A stretch of DNA of 36,784 nucleotides. Source: Xenococcaceae cyanobacterium MO_167.B27. GTDB taxonomy: Bacteria; Cyanobacteriota; Cyanobacteriia; Cyanobacteriales; Xenococcaceae. Below are positions 1 to 9,153 of this stretch, one piece after another. The position numbers were made by a program, and so were the translations under genes. The stretch covers positions 1 through 36,784 of the forward strand of contig JASJCP010000040.1 in assembly GCA_030065935.1 (NCBI GenBank), read 5' to 3'. The notes under the pieces are model-generated. The model did no database searches. It worked only from the letters and a program-made list of their open reading frames with translations, and was not told the origin of the DNA. The stretch's first letter is position 1; the number at the start of each line of letters is the position of its first letter.

Positions 1-2
1 GC

Positions 3-2597
3 TCTGTAAAAGAAACTATGCACACTGAAGTTCTTAGGGCATCTCCAAGTGCGTCAGTTCTCTATGTATCTCAATTGATGGCGGAGAACCGCCAAGATTG
101 TGTAGTAATTGTAGACGGACTAAGTTCTCCTTTGGGGGAAGAACACCCTACAACCTGTTCGGACGAAACACCAACCATTCCCCTAGGCATTATTACACAA
201 CGAGATATCCTACAATTTCAACTTTTAGGACTGGATTTAGCAACTACAACTGCTCAAACTGTGATGAGTAGCCCCCTAATCTGTATGAAGCCTACAGATT
301 CTCTGATTGAGGTACAGCAGCAGATGAAAAAGATGCGGGTACGCAGGTTAGTAGTTTCTGGAGAGTCGGGAGAACTCCAAGGGATTATCACCTATCAACA
401 GATGCTGCGAGTTTTCGATATTACCGAACTTCATCGGGTAATCAGTACTTTAAAGGGGGAATTAGATAAACAGACTCAACATTTAAAACAAGAAATTCAA
501 CAGCGGAAAACAAGCGAGGCAAAACTCAGAGAAAATCAGCAGTTATTAGAATTATTCGTCCGTCATGCTCCAGCAGCGATAGCCATGTTAGATTGTCAGA
601 TGCGTTATTTAGGAGTGAGTGATCGCTGGATCGAAGATTATCAGCTAGAAAAAAAGGATATTATTGGTCGTAGTCACTACGAAGTTTTCCCCGAAATTCC
701 TCAACATTGGCGACAAGCCCATCAAGATTGTCTGACAGGAAAAGTTGCAATATTAAAAAGTGAAGAAGATAGTTTCATGGGACTTGATGGGACAGTGAAT
801 TGGTTACGTTGGGAAATACGTCCCTGGCAAGATTTAGAGGGAAACATCGGGGGTTTGTTGATGTTTTCGGAAATAATTAGTGAAAAAAAGCTCCTAGAGC
901 AAAAAGTCTTTGCGGAACAAGAACTAGCTCAAGTAACCCTAAAGTCTATTGCGGATGCTGTTATTACTACTGATGCGGAAGGTAAAGTGAAATATATCAA
1001 CCCAGTAGCAGAGAGATTAACTGGTTGGCAAACAGAAGAAGCTCAAGGACAACCTGTATCCCAAGTTTTCCAGATTATTAACCAAAGTACCAGAGAACCA
1101 GTCAGCAATCCTGTGGATTTAGTCTTACAAGAAAATCGTATTTATGAGCTTGCCAAAGATACTTTATTAATTGCTAAAGATGGCACTGAATATGCTGTTG
1201 AAGATTCTGTAGCACCGATTAACAATCACCAAGGAGAACTCATCGGGGCTGTTATTGTGTTCCGTGATGCTACTATTGAGCGTAAAATAGCCCAGAAGCT
1301 CTCTTGGCAAGCTACTCACGATCCTTTGACTGGGTTGTATAACCGACCCAAATTTGAAGAACAACTAAGTTTAGCCATTAAGCAGTCTCAAGAAGAGCAA
1401 TCCTATCATGCTCTTTGCTACCTAGATTTAGATCGTTTTAAAATCGTCAACGATAGCTGTGGTCATGTTGCTGGTGATGAATTACTAAAACAAGTAACTA
1501 TGTTAGTCAAGCAAAAAATCCGCGCTTCGGATATTTTTGCTCGTTTGGGAGGAGACGAATTTGGTCTTTTGCTCCATCAATGTCCTATCGAAATAGCTCA
1601 AACAATTGCCAATCAAATCAGACAATCAATTGAAGAATTCTGCTTTAGTTGGGAAGAGAAAGTGTTTAAGATTGGGGCTAGCATTGGTCTGGTTGCTATT
1701 GACTCAACCACAGGAAATTTGACTAACTTAATAAATACAGCAGATGCAGCTTGTTATATTGCTAAAGAAAAAGGTCGCAACTGTGTTCATCTCTACCATA
1801 AACAAGATGCCATAGTAGCCCGACAACTTGGAGAAAGACAGTGGGTTGAAAAATTAAATCGAGCTTTACAAGAAAATGGTTTTTGTCTTTATACTCAAAA
1901 AATTGTTTCCATTCAAGAGAATCAAAATAGCTGTCATTACGAAATACTCCTCCGTTTGATTGACGAATCAGGAAAATTAATTCTTCCTGGTACATTTCTT
2001 CCTGCTGCGGAACGTTACGGTCTAATGGCAGCAATTGATCGCTGGGTTGTAACTAATTTTTTAGCTGGCTATGAAGTTCATTGCCAATCAAGAAAAAAAC
2101 CAAAACTAGAACCCCAAAATCATCTATATACTATCAATCTTTCTGGAGAAAGTATTAGTAATCAAGAGTTTTGTACTTTTCTCCAACAGGAATTTAATCG
2201 CTATTCTATTTCACCTGAAATAATTTGCTTTGAAATTACTGAAACAGTAGCAATTTCTAATTTTGATAACGCAGTAAATTTGATTAAGCAATTAAAAAAA
2301 TTAGGCTGTTCCGTTGCTCTAGACGATTTTGGTAGTGGGATGAGTTCTCTTAATTACCTGAAAAATTTACCTGTTGATTATCTAAAAATTGATGGTAGTT
2401 TTGTCAAAAATCTGAATAGCGATCGCCTCTCCTATGCCACTGTTGAATACTTCCATCACATCAGTGAAATTATGAACATTAAAACCATAATGGAATTTGT
2501 AGAAGACAGTGCTATTTTGCCAAGCCTACAGCAAATAGGTATCAACTATGCCCAGGGATATGGAATCGAAAGACCTCAACCTCTTATTTTTGCTTGA
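3..2597 (+). CDS. CBS-PAS-PAS-GGDEF-EAL cyclic-di-GMP signalling protein (5' end outside window)
   Basis: A multidomain cytosolic protein predicted to make and/or break cyclic-di-GMP in response to ligands. Counting from the ATG at 18: first CBS domain about 1-55, second CBS about 78-135, a coiled coil about 138-178, PAS domains about 180-290 and 305-425, GGDEF about 430-590, EAL about 605-855. The GGDEF motif is intact at residue 511 and preceded by RASD with the five-residue spacing of an inhibitory I-site. The EAL motif reads E-I-L (E642), but the DDFGSG motif at 769 and the QGYGIE segment are present, so phosphodiesterase activity is plausible. The frame is open upstream to base 3, and residues before the ATG (VKET) fit the start of a CBS domain, so the gene very probably begins outside the window. 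It converges on the methyltransferase gene with a 33-base gap. Confidence 0.9.
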   Translation, partial: SVKETMHTEVLRASPSASVLYVSQLMAENRQDCVVIVDGLSSPLGEEHPTTCSDETPTIPLGIITQRDILQFQLLGLDLATTTAQTVMSSPLICMKPTDSLIEVQQQMKKMRVRRLVVSGESGELQGIITYQQMLRVFDITELHRVISTLKGELDKQTQHLKQEIQQRKTSEAKLRENQQLLELFVRHAPAAIAMLDCQMRYLGVSDRWIEDYQLEKKDIIGRSHYEVFPEIPQHWRQAHQDCLTGKVAILKSEEDSFMGLDGTVNWLRWEIRPWQDLEGNIGGLLMFSEIISEKKLLEQKVFAEQELAQVTLKSIADAVITTDAEGKVKYINPVAERLTGWQTEEAQGQPVSQVFQIINQSTREPVSNPVDLVLQENRIYELAKDTLLIAKDGTEYAVEDSVAPINNHQGELIGAVIVFRDATIERKIAQKLSWQATHDPLTGLYNRPKFEEQLSLAIKQSQEEQSYHALCYLDLDRFKIVNDSCGHVAGDELLKQVTMLVKQKIRASDIFARLGGDEFGLLLHQCPIEIAQTIANQIRQSIEEFCFSWEEKVFKIGASIGLVAIDSTTGNLTNLINTADAACYIAKEKGRNCVHLYHKQDAIVARQLGERQWVEKLNRALQENGFCLYTQKIVSIQENQNSCHYEILLRLIDESGKLILPGTFLPAAERYGLMAAIDRWVVTNFLAGYEVHCQSRKKPKLEPQNHLYTINLSGESISNQEFCTFLQQEFNRYSISPEIICFEITETVAISNFDNAVNLIKQLKKLGCSVALDDFGSGMSSLNYLKNLPVDYLKIDGSFVKNLNSDRLSYATVEYFHHISEIMNIKTIMEFVEDSAILPSLQQIGINYAQGYGIERPQPLIFA

Positions 2598-2630
2598 CCC
2601 ATCTGAAATAAACCCATAACTCAATAATTT

Positions 2631-3428
2631 TTACTTACGGGCTTTAACATACAAAGTAGTAGAATCTTGCCACACTCCTTGTTCTGTAGCTAAATTTGCG
2701 ATCGCTCTTTGATATTCAGCTTGCAATATTGTTCTTTTTTCTGGAGATAAATTCAACAACGGATTACCTCTAGGATAAAAATCTTGCCCATCCCACTTAG
2801 GATTATAATTGACAAGATATTTGCCAGCGCGATCAATTTCAATTGTGATATCTTGAAATCCATACTGCTGCAAAAGAAGACTACATTTTTCAGGAGTCCA
2901 CAAAGGTTTATTGATGTGGGGTAAATCAATTCCCCATAAATCCTGACAGATTTTAACTTTTATTTCTGCCATATAAGCGGTTTTGTAAGGACAGGTAAAA
3001 GCAAGATATCCCTCTTTTTTCAGCCAGCTATAGCATTGATTTAGAATTGCTGAAATATCACTGATGTAAGTTATTGCAGAACAACAAAATATGATATCAA
3101 ACTGTTCTGTTTCAAAATTAATCGACTCTATATCTGCTTCAATTAATTCAATGTTGTATAATTCCTCTGCTGTAATTTTCCTTTGAGCTTGAGCCAGCAT
3201 ACCCGAGGACATATCTACACCAATTACTGAACCTTTTTTAGTTACTTTTTTGGCAGCAGGAATGGCAACTAAACCAGTGCCAGTAGCAATATCAAGAATG
3301 GTTTGACCAGATTTTATGGGAACTGACTCTAACAAGAGTTTGGCTTCTCTTGGATGTTCTTTTCCTTCTGCATCGTAAGCAGTTCTACCATTAAAAAAAT
3401 CAATTACTTGTTGTTTATAATCTGGCAT
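2631..3428 (-). CDS. Class I SAM-dependent methyltransferase (UbiE/MenG-like fold)
   Basis: A soluble 265-residue methyltransferase of the Rossmann-fold class. Motif I for S-adenosylmethionine binding is DIATGTGLVA at about residues 45-54, followed by the acidic end of the second strand (VIGVDMSSGML), motif II (EADIE) and motif III/post-II (FDIIFCCSAI). The first 25 residues (FFNGRTAYDAEGKEHPR) look like the substrate-contacting cap of UbiE-like enzymes. The acceptor cannot be read from the sequence; ubiE or menG is not claimed because the usual signature of those families is not clear. It is a single gene converging on the cyclic-di-GMP gene and separated by about 380 bases from the upstream peroxiredoxin gene on the same strand, so it is probably transcribed alone. 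Confidence 0.85.
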   Translation of the reverse strand: MPDYKQQVIDFFNGRTAYDAEGKEHPREAKLLLESVPIKSGQTILDIATGTGLVAIPAAKKVTKKGSVIGVDMSSGMLAQAQRKITAEELYNIELIEADIESINFETEQFDIIFCCSAITYISDISAILNQCYSWLKKEGYLAFTCPYKTAYMAEIKVKICQDLWGIDLPHINKPLWTPEKCSLLLQQYGFQDITIEIDRAGKYLVNYNPKWDGQDFYPRGNPLLNLSPEKRTILQAEYQRAIANLATEQGVWQDSTTLYVKARK

Positions 3429-3808
3429 TTTTGGTGATGTAAAAATCTCTAAAAACTAGTGACTACAATCTTAGATATAAAAGGAGACTTATTTAGCAAA
3501 AAGTATTAATTTTCACTATTTAAACCCCGTACATTTTTTATTTTTAAGCTTCAAACCCTATTGCAAGAAAAGCCTATTACCTACCTTAAGACCTAAGTAT
3601 AGCAACCGAGCGATCGATTAAGAGAATAAAGTAGAATGTAGTAAGGGCGCAAGCCTTGCGCCCTTACTAGACAGATTAATTGTATAAACAGTTTTACTCT
3701 TGCACGAGTGCCTATTCCCTATCCCCTAGTCTTAACGAGTAAATTTAATTTTGTCCAAGTACTTACTACTCTTTATTCCAAAGGGAGAGGTAATTGATAC
3801 CCCGATAA
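3429..3808. other. Gene-free gap with a strong extragenic palindrome
   Basis: This 380-base gap separates two minus-strand genes. It holds a near-perfect palindrome at 3639-3669, with arms TAGTAAGGGCGCAA and its complement around a three-base loop. Such GGGCGCAAG...CTTGCGCCC units resemble dispersed extragenic palindromes common in cyanobacteria (from memory, not searched). It could act as a terminator for the peroxiredoxin transcript, though it has no following U-run on the minus strand. I see no gene in the rest of the gap. Confidence 0.6.
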
Positions 3809-4354
3809 TCAGCCTTGTAATCGATCTAGACTAGCTAATACTTCTGCGGTGTGGCGATTAGGATTAACTCCTAAAAAAATCTTGCGTAAGATGCCATCAG
3901 GATCGATTAAGTAAGTATGTCGCAGGGAAGCAAAACCCAACCACGAACCATAAGCTTTACTAACACTACCATCTGTATCTGCTAACAAAGGAAATTTTAA
4001 GCCTTCTGCATCACAAAATTCTCGGTGAGAATCCACATCATCCACACTAACTCCTAAAATTTGAGCGTTTCTAGCAGTAAATTTCGGTAAATCTTGTTGA
4101 AAACGACGGGCTTCGATAGTGCAGCCAGGAGTAAAATCTTGGGGATAAAAATACAGCACAACCCATTTACCTTGATAGTCCTTTAGAGATACTTCTCCAT
4201 CCCCTGTATTGGTGGAAAGAGTAAATTCTGGTGCTGGCTCATTCAGTGGTGGTTGTGTTCCTCCCATTGCAGAAGCTGAACCCGCAAAATTAGCAAAAAG
4301 TATTATAGATAAACAAAAGGTTAAGAAAAGATTTAGATAATTGGGCTGTTTCAT
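3809..4354 (-). CDS. PrxQ/BCP-type peroxiredoxin with signal peptide
   Basis: A thiol peroxidase that would reduce hydrogen peroxide or alkyl hydroperoxides outside the cytosol. Residues 1-29 are a Sec-type signal peptide ending SASA, so the mature enzyme should sit in the periplasm or thylakoid lumen. The AhpC/TSA thioredoxin fold follows (about 36-175). The peroxidatic Cys is C78 in FTPGCTIEA. In the usual two-Cys PrxQ a resolving Cys lies five residues later, but here that position is R83. Another Cys, C114 in REFCDAEG, might serve instead, or the protein works as a one-Cys enzyme. Its 181 residues equal a normal PrxQ plus the signal peptide. It is divergent from sat, with 148 bases between the starts, and appears to be a single-gene unit. 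Confidence 0.88.
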   Translation of the reverse strand: MKQPNYLNLFLTFCLSIILFANFAGSASAMGGTQPPLNEPAPEFTLSTNTGDGEVSLKDYQGKWVVLYFYPQDFTPGCTIEARRFQQDLPKFTARNAQILGVSVDDVDSHREFCDAEGLKFPLLADTDGSVSKAYGSWLGFASLRHTYLIDPDGILRKIFLGVNPNRHTAEVLASLDRLQG

Positions 4355-4502
4355 CGGTACAAAAATATGGTTTACTTAACATAAATTAACAGCTATAGCT
4401 CCTCACGATCGCAAAAAATTTATTTTTACTTTGGATCGTTACAAGACATCAATTGTCTAAATAGTTTGTTAAGATCGTTGCTCACAGAATAGATAAAAGA
4501 AT

Positions 4503-5675
4503 ATGAGTGTAATTACTGATACGATTGCACCCCACGGTGGCACATTAATTAATCGCATTGTTACAGCAGAACAGAAAGCAGAATTTTTATCCTTAGCTGA
4601 CTCTTTACCAAGAGTTCAACTAGATAAGAGAGCTACTTCTGACTTAGTCATGATTGCTATTGGTGGCTTTAGCCCCATCAGTGGTTTTATGGAGCAACAA
4701 GACTACCAAAGTGTAGTCGATGATATGCGGATGGCTGATGGTAGTCCTTGGTCTATTCCTGTTACTCTTTCTGTTAGCGAAGAAATAGCTGCACCTCTAA
4801 AAGAAGGTTCTCTCATTCGTCTTGATGACCCTGATGGTAATTTTGTTGGGGTACTAGAGCTAACTCAGAAGTACAAATACAACAAGGTACACGAAGCAGT
4901 AAATGTTTATCGCACTGATGAAGATAAGCATCCAGGGGTTAAAGTAGTCTATGAACAAGGGGAAGTTAATTTAGCTGGCCCAGTATGGCTATTAGAAAGA
5001 GCAGATCATCCTATTTTCCCTTCCTATCAAATAGATCCTGCTGCTTCTAGAGCCATGTTCCGTGAGAAAGGTTGGCACACTGTTGTGGGTTTCCAAACTC
5101 GTAACCCCATCCACCGCGCTCACGAATATATCATCAAATGTGCTTTAGAAATTGTTGATGGTTTATTTTTACATCCTCTAGTAGGTGCTACTAAGAGCGA
5201 CGATATCCCTGCGGATGTAAGAATGCGTTGCTACGAAATCATGATGGAGCATTATTTTCCTCAAGATCGGGTGATCTTAGCGATTAATCCTTCTGCAATG
5301 CGCTATGCTGGTCCTCGTGAAGCGATTTTCCACGCTTTAATTCGCAAAAACTATGGTTGTACTCATTTTATTGTGGGTCGCGATCATGCTGGTGTAGGTG
5401 ACTATTATGGTACTTACGACGCACAGCACATTTTTGATGAGTTTAAACCCGAAGAATTAGGTATTACTCCTCTCAAATTTGAACACGCTTTCTACTGCAC
5501 TCGTACAGAGCAAATGGCTACTTCTAAGACTAGCCCTGCAAGTAAAGAAGAGCGAATTCACTTATCTGGTACTAAAGTTCGAGGAATGTTACGGGAAGGA
5601 AAATTACCACCTCCACAATTCTCTCGTCCTAAAGTTGCAGAAGAATTAGCTAGAGCTATGAAAATTGACTCTTAG
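4503..5675 (+). CDS. sat: Sulfate adenylyltransferase (ATP sulfurylase)
   Basis: Catalyses ATP plus sulfate to adenosine phosphosulfate plus pyrophosphate, the first step of assimilatory sulfate reduction, in the cytosol. The 390-residue length matches the monofunctional homo-oligomeric Sat of cyanobacteria. Key motifs are present: [12 protein letters not shown] (the HxGH-like nucleotide-binding motif, about 199-210), the [12 protein letters not shown] segment (about 292-303) and a C-terminal SGTKVRGML. The N-terminal PUA-like part contains the typical SPISGFM. The ATG at 4503 gives the expected N terminus and no better start is seen. It stands alone and is followed by a large hairpin. No adjacent cys genes are seen, so it is not part of a local sulfur operon. 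Confidence 0.95.
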   Translation: MSVITDTIAPHGGTLINRIVTAEQKAEFLSLADSLPRVQLDKRATSDLVMIAIGGFSPISGFMEQQDYQSVVDDMRMADGSPWSIPVTLSVSEEIAAPLKEGSLIRLDDPDGNFVGVLELTQKYKYNKVHEAVNVYRTDEDKHPGVKVVYEQGEVNLAGPVWLLERADHPIFPSYQIDPAASRAMFREKGWHTVVGFQTRNPIHRAHEYIIKCALEIVDGLFLHPLVGATKSDDIPADVRMRCYEIMMEHYFPQDRVILAINPSAMRYAGPREAIFHALIRKNYGCTHFIVGRDHAGVGDYYGTYDAQHIFDEFKPEELGITPLKFEHAFYCTRTEQMATSKTSPASKEERIHLSGTKVRGMLREGKLPPPQFSRPKVAEELARAMKIDS

Positions 5676-5698
5676 AAGTTTTTTCTAATCTAATAGGT

Positions 5699-5766
5699 GT
5701 TAAGTAGTAGGTTGCGCGGTTTTAGGTTGAGAAAAAATCCTCAACCTTCCACACCTACTACTTAAC
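5699..5766 (+). terminator. Long hairpin after sat
   Basis: Arms 5699-5712 (GTTAAGTAGTAGGT) and 5753-5766 are perfectly complementary. A second nested stem, 5724-5730 with 5741-5747 (AGGTTGA), lies inside. It starts 24 bases after the sat stop codon, so it probably ends or stabilises the sat transcript. There is no clear U-run, so it could instead be a dispersed palindromic repeat. The rest of the 312-base gap up to the next gene holds short repeats of AGCTGAT type at about 5957-5989, and nothing else I recognise. Confidence 0.5.
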
Positions 5767-5987
5767 CTCTTATTTAGTATTTAAGCACTAATTAGATAAC
5801 TCAGTTAAAGCTGAGATGATTAAATTAGTAACTAAGAACACAAAGAAAGACAGTAATCCTCAGATTAATCAAAAAATCAAAAGTATTTGTGATTTTAGTC
5901 TAACTAGTAACCTTTTTGAGTTTTAACAGCCAACTAACTGCTATTCCTGATAATCTGATAGCTGATATCTAAAAGCTGATAGCTGAT

Positions 5988-8237
5988 ATGGGACTTGATC
6001 GCCGAACTTTTTTGCAACGGATTGGACTAGCTCTTTTCTCTCTAGGAGTATCAGAAACAGGAATTTCTTTATTAGGGAAAAATGACAGGTTTGCTCCCTG
6101 GCTGCAAGCTTATGGGCAAACTTTAGCAGAAACAACTAATCGTAAGTTAGCTTTGTTGGTAGGAATTAATGAATACCCCAAAAATAATCGTCTCAATGGT
6201 TGTGTAACTGATGTAGAACTACAAAAAGAATTATTAATTCATCGATTTGGCTTTCTACCTCAAGATATAGTTACTCTAACCGATCGCCAAGCCACAAGAG
6301 AAAACATTGAAACTGCTTTTGTGGAACATCTAACGGAGCAGGCTACTAGTGATGATGTGGTGGTATTTCACTTTAGTGGTTATGGTAGTCGGGTGAAAAT
6401 GCCCAATATAACTCAAGAAACGACTGGTGCTGAAGAAGATTATCAACTTGTAGACAGTTTAGTACCCGCAGACGGTATAATTCCCACCAAGGGAGAACCT
6501 GCTGCTAATGATTTACTCAAAGATACTCTCTCTGTTTTATTGCGATCGCTGAAGACTAATAAAGTAACTACGGTCTTAGACACAAGCTTTAAACAAACCC
6601 GCAATAGTTTACAAGGCAATTTTCGGGTTCGCTCCTATCCTGACATTGCAGAGCGTCCTAACCCAGAAGAAATAGCTTTTCGTGACCAAATACAGATGAA
6701 GTTGAAAACTCAAGGATTAAAATCCCGTAATCTTCCTGGCATAATTCTGACTGCTGCTGAAGAAGGACAAGCAGCCCTAGAGGGACAATGGGATCATTTT
6801 AGTGCTGGTTTATTCACTTATGCTCTAACTCAGTATCTCTGGCAAACCAGTCATGCAACGAAAGTTGAGGTAATTTGGCAAAAAACTGGAGCTAATATGG
6901 CTCTTATCACAGATAATCAGCAAAAAAACCAGATTAAATGCGAACATCACCCCATTACGCCTTATTATCCCCTAGAAAAACCAGGCACACCAGCAGAAGG
7001 GTTCATTACCAACATAGATAATAAAGGAATGGTAAATCTGAAGCTAACAGGAATTCCCTTGGCACTGCTAGATAGTTATGGTAATGAATCTTGTTTTACT
7101 GTGGTTGGAGATACTTCCGATGAAATACAAATTCAATTGCGATCGCGGGAAGGAATTAACGGTAAAGCACAAATCGTCAATAGTTCCGAATCCCCTAGTA
7201 AATTACTGAGATCGGGACAATTAATTCAAGAGTCTATCAGGGTATTACCCCGTAAGCAAGGTTTAAATGTGGCTCTGGATAAAAGTTTAGAAAGAATTGA
7301 AAGAGTAGATGCCACTAGTGCTTTAGCGAATATTGAATTGGTTAGCAGTACCATAATCGCAGGAGAAGACAGTGCAGATTGTCTCTTAGGAAAAGTTACC
7401 AACACTGAACCAGACACATCTGATTCCAATGGGGAAGAAAATCCTGTTTCTGGTGAAAGTTATGGCTTATTTACCTGTGGAGGAACTCTGATTAGCACAA
7501 CAGTGGGAGTACCTAACGAAGCCGTTAAATTGGCTGTCAGCCGTCTAGAAAAGAAGTTTCAAACCTTGCTAGCCACTAAATGGTTGCAACTGATTGTTAA
7601 TGAACACTCCTCTCTTATACCCCTAGAAGCGACTTTAGAGTTATCAGGGAACAAGAATTCTGTCTCATTACAAAGTAACACCCGTAATATAGCTTCCGCC
7701 TCTAGGAGTATTATTCCCATTGGGGTAGAAACTCTGCCCAATATGCCCCAAGATGCACCGTTAAAATTGTGCTTAACTAACAATAGTGACTCGACTCTTT
7801 ATAGCATACTGATGGAAGTGACCCCCACAGGTCAAATTACCACTCTTTACAAACCTCAAAAAAATTCCCAGAATCAACAAGCAGTCACTCCCATTAATTG
7901 GGAAATACCTGCTAAAAGTAAGATAGTTGTGCCTCAAGCAGAAAGTTCTTGGCAATGGAAAACTCCTGAATCTAGCGGAATTGCTCAGTTGTTCGTTATT
8001 GTGGCAACTCAACCCTTTAATAAGACTCTGGCTCTATTGTCGGAACAAGAAACTGTGAAACGCGATCGCTCTTTAATCCTCAATCTTCAAGAACCTCTAA
8101 ATATAACCTACGCTATCCTAGAAGACTTACACATTGCTAGTGGAGTTGCTCCCAAAATTATTGGGACTAATACCGATGTCTATGGCTTAGATAATCGCGC
8201 TTGGGCTGCTTTCCGTTTTGCCTATGAGATAGTTTAA
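5988..8237 (+). CDS. Tat-exported pseudo-orthocaspase (caspase-like p20 fold, catalytic dyad Tyr/Ser)
   Basis: A 749-residue protein with an N-terminal twin-arginine signal (DRRTFLQRIG followed by a hydrophobic stretch, residues 4-30), then a caspase/metacaspase p20 domain at about 50-290. The strand KLALLVGINEYP and the acidic GCVTDVELQKELL are typical of peptidase C14. The positions of the catalytic dyad are altered: the usual SGHG is SGYG (Y132) and the usual DxCxSG is DTSFKQ (S200). By homology this makes it a non-proteolytic YS-type pseudo-orthocaspase, a variant known in cyanobacteria. The C-terminal 350 residues contain a region like DUF4384 (LCLTNNSDSTLYSILMEV onward), which often follows such domains. 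It is likely a folded periplasmic binding or scaffold protein. It appears monocistronic. Confidence 0.85.
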   Translation: MGLDRRTFLQRIGLALFSLGVSETGISLLGKNDRFAPWLQAYGQTLAETTNRKLALLVGINEYPKNNRLNGCVTDVELQKELLIHRFGFLPQDIVTLTDRQATRENIETAFVEHLTEQATSDDVVVFHFSGYGSRVKMPNITQETTGAEEDYQLVDSLVPADGIIPTKGEPAANDLLKDTLSVLLRSLKTNKVTTVLDTSFKQTRNSLQGNFRVRSYPDIAERPNPEEIAFRDQIQMKLKTQGLKSRNLPGIILTAAEEGQAALEGQWDHFSAGLFTYALTQYLWQTSHATKVEVIWQKTGANMALITDNQQKNQIKCEHHPITPYYPLEKPGTPAEGFITNIDNKGMVNLKLTGIPLALLDSYGNESCFTVVGDTSDEIQIQLRSREGINGKAQIVNSSESPSKLLRSGQLIQESIRVLPRKQGLNVALDKSLERIERVDATSALANIELVSSTIIAGEDSADCLLGKVTNTEPDTSDSNGEENPVSGESYGLFTCGGTLISTTVGVPNEAVKLAVSRLEKKFQTLLATKWLQLIVNEHSSLIPLEATLELSGNKNSVSLQSNTRNIASASRSIIPIGVETLPNMPQDAPLKLCLTNNSDSTLYSILMEVTPTGQITTLYKPQKNSQNQQAVTPINWEIPAKSKIVVPQAESSWQWKTPESSGIAQLFVIVATQPFNKTLALLSEQETVKRDRSLILNLQEPLNITYAILEDLHIASGVAPKIIGTNTDVYGLDNRAWAAFRFAYEIV

Positions 8238-8391
8238 GGGAATTGAAGATTGGTAACTGGGGATTGGTAATTGGGTAATTTCTCGTCTCTAATCTCTAGT
8301 TACCAACAACAATCAATTTTCTACCAGATCAATTTCAAAACTGACATATAAAAATTTTTAATTTACATTCAGAGTAAATCATAAAATCATC

Positions 8392-8640
8392 ATGGAACAA
8401 TCTCCTACACAATTTCTATCTCCCGAAGAGTCAGCCGATATTGATGCTGCTTTGCTAGATTCTTCTGAGAAATTTCTCACTCGTCTTACTATTTCCTCTT
8501 GGCGATTATTACAAATAATTGCTCAGGATACTAAAATTCCTGTGGAAGAATTGACCCATAAACAAATCATTGCCTGGTTTGAACAAGATAGTAAAATTCG
8601 CCGAGAACAAGGAAAAGATGCAGCCAAGTTGAAGTGGTAA
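8392..8640 (+). CDS. Small conserved cyanobacterial protein, unknown function
   Basis: An 82-residue soluble protein. The N-terminal part (FLSPEESADIDAALLDSSEKFLTRLTISSWRLL) is predicted helical, and the C-terminal half (KQIIAWFEQDSKIRREQG) is charged and helical, ending in LKW. It has no signal peptide, membrane segment or metal motif. The regular amphipathic pattern, good codon use and clear ATG support a real gene, and I recall similar short proteins in many cyanobacteria, but I know no function. It lies 154 bases after the pseudo-orthocaspase gene and converges on the membrane-protein pair downstream. Confidence 0.7.
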   Translation: MEQSPTQFLSPEESADIDAALLDSSEKFLTRLTISSWRLLQIIAQDTKIPVEELTHKQIIAWFEQDSKIRREQGKDAAKLKW

Positions 8641-8654
8641 TTTTAAAAAAGTAT

Positions 8655-8723
8655 AAGGGATGAATTATGAGGGATTAACCCCATAACTTCTTTTTACTCC
8701 TTATCCCTTATCCCTCATCCCTT
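8655..8723. terminator. Inverted repeats between convergent genes
   Basis: The sequence AAGGGATGA at 8655-8663 pairs with 8715-8723, and ATGAGGGAT-type sequence at 8667-8677 pairs with 8708-8718, so alternative hairpins can form. They lie between two convergent genes and could serve as a bidirectional terminator. They are also built from TATCCCT/CATCCCT heptamer-like units of the kind repeated in many cyanobacterial gaps. Confidence 0.4.
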
Positions 8724-8739
8724 TAAGGACGAAGGACAG

Positions 8740-9144
8740 TTAATCATGCCGAATAATGTCCCGACGAGAAGCAGCGATGGTAATGGTGAAACCAGCAAGC
8801 ACATCAATCAAAGACATCAAACCTAAAAGAAAAAAAGTTGAGTTGCTCGAATAACTTATCGTGAGAAATTCTAAGATAAAAACAATACATACTAAAGTGG
8901 AGAGGGTATGATTCACCACTGAAGTTATACCAGTCAGAGTAGCTTGGAGAACTTCGAGATAAAGAATTATTAATCCAGCCATCAGCAACAAATCACTTAC
9001 TGTTACTTTCCATATTGCTCCTGAAACTAAGGGGATGTGCAGTAATTCATTACTGAGTATTGCAGACGACCCCCAGAGAATGACTAAATGATATAAGACC
9101 CAGATCAGTGCGAATAAGGGAATAGCAGTTAAAAACTTCATCAT
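8740..9144 (-). CDS. Small multi-pass membrane protein, unknown function
   Basis: A 134-residue protein with four likely transmembrane helices at about 4-27, 48-68, 80-98 and 103-125 and a short charged C terminus (ASRRDIIRHD). No catalytic or metal motif is visible. It starts nine bases after the stop of the upstream membrane protein gene, so the two are probably cotranscribed and may work together in the inner membrane. I do not recognise the family. Confidence 0.65.
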   Translation of the reverse strand: MMKFLTAIPLFALIWVLYHLVILWGSSAILSNELLHIPLVSGAIWKVTVSDLLLMAGLIILYLEVLQATLTGITSVVNHTLSTLVCIVFILEFLTISYSSNSTFFLLGLMSLIDVLAGFTITIAASRRDIIRHD

Positions 9145-9153
9145 TGATCTATT

